From Burkholderia sp. 8Y (GTDB lineage Bacteria > Pseudomonadota > Gammaproteobacteria > Burkholderiales > Burkholderiaceae): a DNA stretch of 64,000 nucleotides. Shown in pieces: positions 61,164-64,000 of the stretch. The stretch's first letter is position 1. Every line of letters starts with the position of its first letter. Location: contig NZ_LR733520.1 of the NCBI RefSeq assembly GCF_902506145.1, forward strand, positions 1,765,371 to 1,829,370, read 5' to 3'. Position numbers and translations under genes: made by a program. The notes below the pieces were generated by a model, which was not told the DNA's origin, did not search any database, and was given only the letters and a program-made list of their open reading frames with translations.

Positions 61164-61747
61164 TGAAGGCTGTGTGTGTCTATTGCGGCTCCGCGTCCGG
61201 AGCCCGCCCCGTCTATGCGGAAGCGGCGCGCGCGTTCGGCCGTGCGCTCGTGGAAGCGAATGTGTCGCTCGTGTATGGCGGCGGCCGCGTCGGGCTGATG
61301 GGCCTGATCGCCGATGAAGTGCTCGCCGCCGGCGGACGCGCGGTCGGCGTGATTCCCGAGCTGCTGCTCGCGAAGGAAGTCGGCCATACCGGTCTCACCG
61401 AACTGCACGTCGTGCCCGACATGCACGAACGCAAGAAGAAGATGGCCGATCTCGCCGATGCCTTCGTCGCGATGCCCGGCGGCGTCGGCACGTACGAGGA
61501 GTTCTTCGAGGTCTATACGTGGGCGCAGCTTGGCTATCACCAGAAGCCCGTGGGCCTGCTGGACGTGAACGGCTATTTCGGCCCGCTTCTCTCGATGCTG
61601 CGTCATACCATCGACGAAGGCTTCATGCGCAAGCCGTATCTGGACATGATTCAGGTGGCCGCCGAGCCGGAAGAAATGATCGCGAGACTCGCGGCGTACA
61701 CGCCGCCGGTCCACGACAAATGGTCCGAGAACCGCAACGCCGTCTGA
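61163..61747 (+). CDS. LOG family protein (TIGR00730 Rossmann-fold nucleosidase)
   Basis: 194-residue protein with the family motif PGGVGTYEE (105-113) and the early CVYCGSASG and YGGGRVGLMG segments. The LOG family removes ribose 5-phosphate from purine nucleoside 5'-monophosphates and includes both cytokinin-activating enzymes and bacterial nucleotide hydrolases such as PpnN-like enzymes; which substrate is used here cannot be told. The start ATG 61163 overlaps the TetR stop. The next gene follows after 10 bases. Confidence 0.9.
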   Translation: MKAVCVYCGSASGARPVYAEAARAFGRALVEANVSLVYGGGRVGLMGLIADEVLAAGGRAVGVIPELLLAKEVGHTGLTELHVVPDMHERKKKMADLADAFVAMPGGVGTYEEFFEVYTWAQLGYHQKPVGLLDVNGYFGPLLSMLRHTIDEGFMRKPYLDMIQVAAEPEEMIARLAAYTPPVHDKWSENRNAV

Positions 61748-61757
61748 GGAGCGAAGC

Positions 61758-62504
61758 ATGCCCAAAGTCATCCTGATTACCGGCGCGAGCCGTGGCATTG
61801 GCCGTTCGGCGGCCATTCTCGCGGGCGCGCGCGGCTGGTCGGTCGGCGTAAACTACGCGTCGAACGCGCAAGCCGCCGACGAAACCGTCGCGGCGGTGCG
61901 GGCGGCGGGCGGCAAGGCCATCGCGATTGCCGGCGACGTGCGTGACGAAGCCGCGATCATCGCGATGTTCGACGCCACGGAGAAAGCCTTCGGCAAGATC
62001 GACGGCGTGGTGAACAACGCGGGCATCGTCGCGCCGGGCGCGCGGCTCGCGGACATGCACATCGAGCGGCTGAAGCGCATTTTCGACACCAACGTGCTGG
62101 GCGCGTATCTGTGCGCGCGCGAGGCGGCGCGGCGTCTTTCGCGTGCGCGCGGCGGCAACGGCGGCTCGCTCGTGAACATTTCGTCGGCGGCCGCGCGCCT
62201 CGGCTCGCCGAACGAATACGTCGACTATGCGGGCTCGAAAGGCGCAATCGACGCGCTGACCATCGGGCTCTCGAAGGAACTGGGCCCGGAAGGCGTGCGC
62301 GTCAACGCGATTCGCCCCGGCCTGATCGAAACCGATATTCACGCGAGCGGCGGCAAGCCGGACCGCGCGCACGTGCTCGGCGCGCAGACACCGCTCGGGC
62401 GCCCCGGCACGGCGGACGAAGTCGGAGAATCGATCGTCTGGCTGATCTCGGATGCGTCGTCGTATGTGACCGGCGCGATTCTGGATGTGACGGGCGGGCG
62501 GTAA
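61758..62504 (+). CDS. short-chain dehydrogenase/reductase
   Basis: 248-residue classical SDR. The NAD(P)-binding motif is TGASRGIG (8-15), followed by NNAG, and the catalytic S143, Y157 and K161 are in place (NISSAAARLGS, YVDYAGSKGA). Residues after the Tyr loop resemble glucose/ribitol-type SDRs. The substrate is not known. It lies 10 bases after the LOG-type gene, so it may be regulated by the same TetR protein. Confidence 0.9.
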   Translation: MPKVILITGASRGIGRSAAILAGARGWSVGVNYASNAQAADETVAAVRAAGGKAIAIAGDVRDEAAIIAMFDATEKAFGKIDGVVNNAGIVAPGARLADMHIERLKRIFDTNVLGAYLCAREAARRLSRARGGNGGSLVNISSAAARLGSPNEYVDYAGSKGAIDALTIGLSKELGPEGVRVNAIRPGLIETDIHASGGKPDRAHVLGAQTPLGRPGTADEVGESIVWLISDASSYVTGAILDVTGGR

Positions 62505-62517
62505 GCGCGTCGGGCGT

Positions 62518-63102
62518 TCAGAACCCGCCGCGTTCAGCAAGCCACGCTTTCTCTTCGGGCAACGTTTCGCGCCCGAGAATCCTGTTCCGATGCGGAAAGC
62601 GCCCGAACCGCTCGATGACCTCCGCGTGCTTGATCGCGTAGTCGTAAAAGCTCGCGATGCCCGTTTCGTCGCGCAGCTTCGCGAAAAGGCGCACTGATTC
62701 GCGCTGGCTGGCGAGCGTTTCGTCGTGCTCGAACGGCGTGTACACAAACGCGCGATGACAGGCGCTCGGCAGCCGAAGATCGTCGCCCTGCTCCACGAGC
62801 TTCTTCGCGATGGCAAGCGCCCGCGCGTCGCCGGCGAAAGCGCGCGGCGTGTTGCGATAGCAGTTGCGCGAGAACTGGTCCAGCACCACGATCAACGCGA
62901 GCGCGGAAAGCGGCTCGCGTTCCCATTCTTTCAGACCGCCCGCCTGCGCTTCGTCGAGCAGGCCGCCGAAGCGTTCGGTGAGCATCGCGTCGAATGCGCG
63001 CTTCTTGGTCCACCACTGCCGGCGCTCGGCGCCGAATTCCGGCGTACCCGGCGCGCCGAACCAGCAATCGAGGACGTCCTGCGCGCGAGAATCCGCGGTC
63101 AA
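62518..63102 (-). CDS. DUF924 family protein
   Basis: 194-residue helical protein of the DUF924 family (TPR-like all-alpha fold). Conserved patches are VLDCWFG, WWTKKRAFDA, ALALIVVLDQFSRNCYRNTPRAF and PFEHDETLASQ, RFGRFPHRN. Function is unknown. The start is taken as TTG 63102, which overlaps the alaX stop in TTGA (63099-63102) and suggests translational coupling. No ATG or GTG lies at the right place, and upstream residues are only an antisense shadow. Confidence 0.82.
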   Translation of the reverse strand: MTADSRAQDVLDCWFGAPGTPEFGAERRQWWTKKRAFDAMLTERFGGLLDEAQAGGLKEWEREPLSALALIVVLDQFSRNCYRNTPRAFAGDARALAIAKKLVEQGDDLRLPSACHRAFVYTPFEHDETLASQRESVRLFAKLRDETGIASFYDYAIKHAEVIERFGRFPHRNRILGRETLPEEKAWLAERGGF

Positions 63103-63830
63103 GCCAGCTCCAGCACGAGCCGCCGCGTGCGCGCGCTCTTCTTCTCCAGCTTGGCGATGCGCAAGGTGCCGATTTCGCCGGTATTGCGCACATGCGTGCC
63201 GCCGCACGGCTGCAAGTCCACGTTTTCGATGCGCAGCAGCCGCACGCGGCCGAGGCCCATCGGCGGCTTCACGCTCATCGTGCGGACGAGTTCGGGGCGC
63301 GCGGCCATTTCGTCGTCGGTGATCCATTCGGTGCGGACGTCGTGCGAACCGCCGACGAGTTCGCGCAGCTTCGCCTCCACCGCTTCGCGCTCGATCGGCT
63401 CGACCGTCGCGAGATCGAGCCGCGCGTAGTCGGTCGTGATGCTGCAGCCATCGACCGGATACGGCAGCACGGCGCAGATCAGATGGCTCGCGGTATGCAG
63501 CCGCATATGCCGATAGCGCCGCTCCCAGTCAATCTCCGCGCTCAACGTGTCGCCGACCTTCAGCTTCCCGAGCGCGTCTTCCTGGCCCGGCGCGGGCACA
63601 TGGACCGCATCGTCGGGCGTTGCGCCTTCGAACTTGGCCTTGCGCGTATCGGCGATGGCGATGATAGTGCCGTCCGCGAGCGTCAGCGTTCCGGCATCGC
63701 CCGCCTGCCCGCCGCCGAGCGGATAAAACACGGTCTGGTCCAGATGAACGCCGGCTTCGTCGATGGCGGTGACGGTCGCCTCGCAGCGCGTCTGATAAGC
63801 GTCCTCGCGAAAGAGTGCGCGTGTGGTCAT
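63099..63830 (-). CDS. alanyl-tRNA editing protein AlaX
   Basis: Free-standing editing domain that hydrolyses Ser-tRNA-Ala or Gly-tRNA-Ala. The 243-residue protein has the two metal motifs of the AlaRS editing domain: HTASH (H112, H116) and CGGTH (C209, H213), with the N-terminal beta-barrel (VFYPLGGGQAGDAG). This is the AlaX-M size class. The start ATG 63830 gives MTTRALFRED. It precedes the DUF924 gene with a 4-base overlap. Confidence 0.92.
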   Translation of the reverse strand: MTTRALFREDAYQTRCEATVTAIDEAGVHLDQTVFYPLGGGQAGDAGTLTLADGTIIAIADTRKAKFEGATPDDAVHVPAPGQEDALGKLKVGDTLSAEIDWERRYRHMRLHTASHLICAVLPYPVDGCSITTDYARLDLATVEPIEREAVEAKLRELVGGSHDVRTEWITDDEMAARPELVRTMSVKPPMGLGRVRLLRIENVDLQPCGGTHVRNTGEIGTLRIAKLEKKSARTRRLVLELA

Positions 63831-63921
63831 GACTTCGTTCCTCGAATGCCTGGGATAGTCAGATGATCGGCAGATGATGCCGCAAACGGGCGCGGACCCG
63901 CCCGGTACACCAGCGGGCGAA

Positions 63922-64000
63922 TCAGCCGGGACGGTTGCGCATCCAGTCGGCGGTATCGAAGAACGACGTGAGCAGGCGCTCGCGCAGCGGCTCGGAGAGA
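63922..64000 (-). CDS. C-terminal end of a gene cut by the window edge
   Basis: The last 25 codons and stop (TGA, 63922-63924) of a minus-strand gene. The readable end contains RERLLTSFFDTADWM. This is too short to identify, but the amino-acid pattern is more protein-like than in the other frames. The gap between it and alaX is 91 bases. Confidence 0.45.
   Translation of the reverse strand, partial: LSEPLRERLLTSFFDTADWMRNRPG

Overview
The window is chromosomal, GC-rich (roughly two thirds G+C) DNA from a beta-proteobacterium of the family Burkholderiaceae, most likely the Burkholderia/Paraburkholderia/Caballeronia group. The protein sequences, the gene order (cysS-glycosylase-accA-tilS; ppiA-ppiB-lpxH; pyrG-kdsA-eno-ftsB; ilvI-ilvH-ilvC-psd-pssA) and the codon bias (gcg/gcc, cgc) all fit this. 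Genus is an inference from memory of these families; no search was run. I found no rRNA, tRNA, CRISPR array, insertion sequence, integrase or prophage gene. Almost all of the window is conserved core genome.

Layout. 1-5.2 kb (minus): cysS, a HhH-GPD DNA glycosylase with a long basic tail, accA and tilS. 5.6-8.5 kb (plus): TPR protein, two cyclophilins and lpxH, converging on cysE (minus) and trmJ (minus). 10.5-17.7 kb (plus): suhB, lplT, a DUF883 protein, mutS and an exported degenerate phosphoesterase-like protein. 17.7-20.1 kb: slyD, a RoxA-type ribosomal oxygenase and a very Ala/Ser-rich lipoprotein. 20.1-29.4 kb (minus): MBL hydrolase, bamC, dapA, methyltransferase, trpS, M50 protease, YciO, PHP phosphatase, alpha/beta hydrolase and a ferritin-like protein. 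29.5-31.6 kb (plus): gamma-carbonic anhydrase-like protein, Hsp33 and a small lipoprotein. 31.7-42.9 kb (minus): ftsB, eno, kdsA, pyrG, hydrolase, comEC, tatD, lolD and lolC. 43.1-49.7 kb (plus): conserved hypothetical, recJ, prfB (with the programmed frameshift), lysS and a glycine-zipper protein. 49.8-54.9 kb (minus): pssA, psd, ilvC, ilvH and ilvI. 55.3-62.5 kb (plus): sigma factor/DUF3619/DUF3106/RDD cluster, then a PlcP-like phosphoesterase, glycosyltransferase and diacylglycerol kinase, then TetR, LOG-type hydrolase and an SDR. The end (minus) holds a DUF924 protein, alaX and the last codons of a truncated gene.

The most interesting region is 57.6-60.3 kb. A phosphoesterase resembling PlcP of Sinorhizobium (phospholipase C of phosphate-starved cells) is followed by a GT4-type glycosyltransferase and a diacylglycerol kinase. 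A Pho-box-like direct repeat lies just upstream. Together these suggest a phosphate-responsive membrane-lipid remodelling operon. Just before it is a small sigma-factor system (sigma, putative membrane anti-sigma, exported DUF3106 protein, RDD membrane protein) whose signal is unknown. Other notable points are three in-frame 114-bp tandem repeats inside comEC, two sets of 12-bp repeats on either side of the dapA start, and a tiny lipoprotein whose alanine codons avoid gcg completely.
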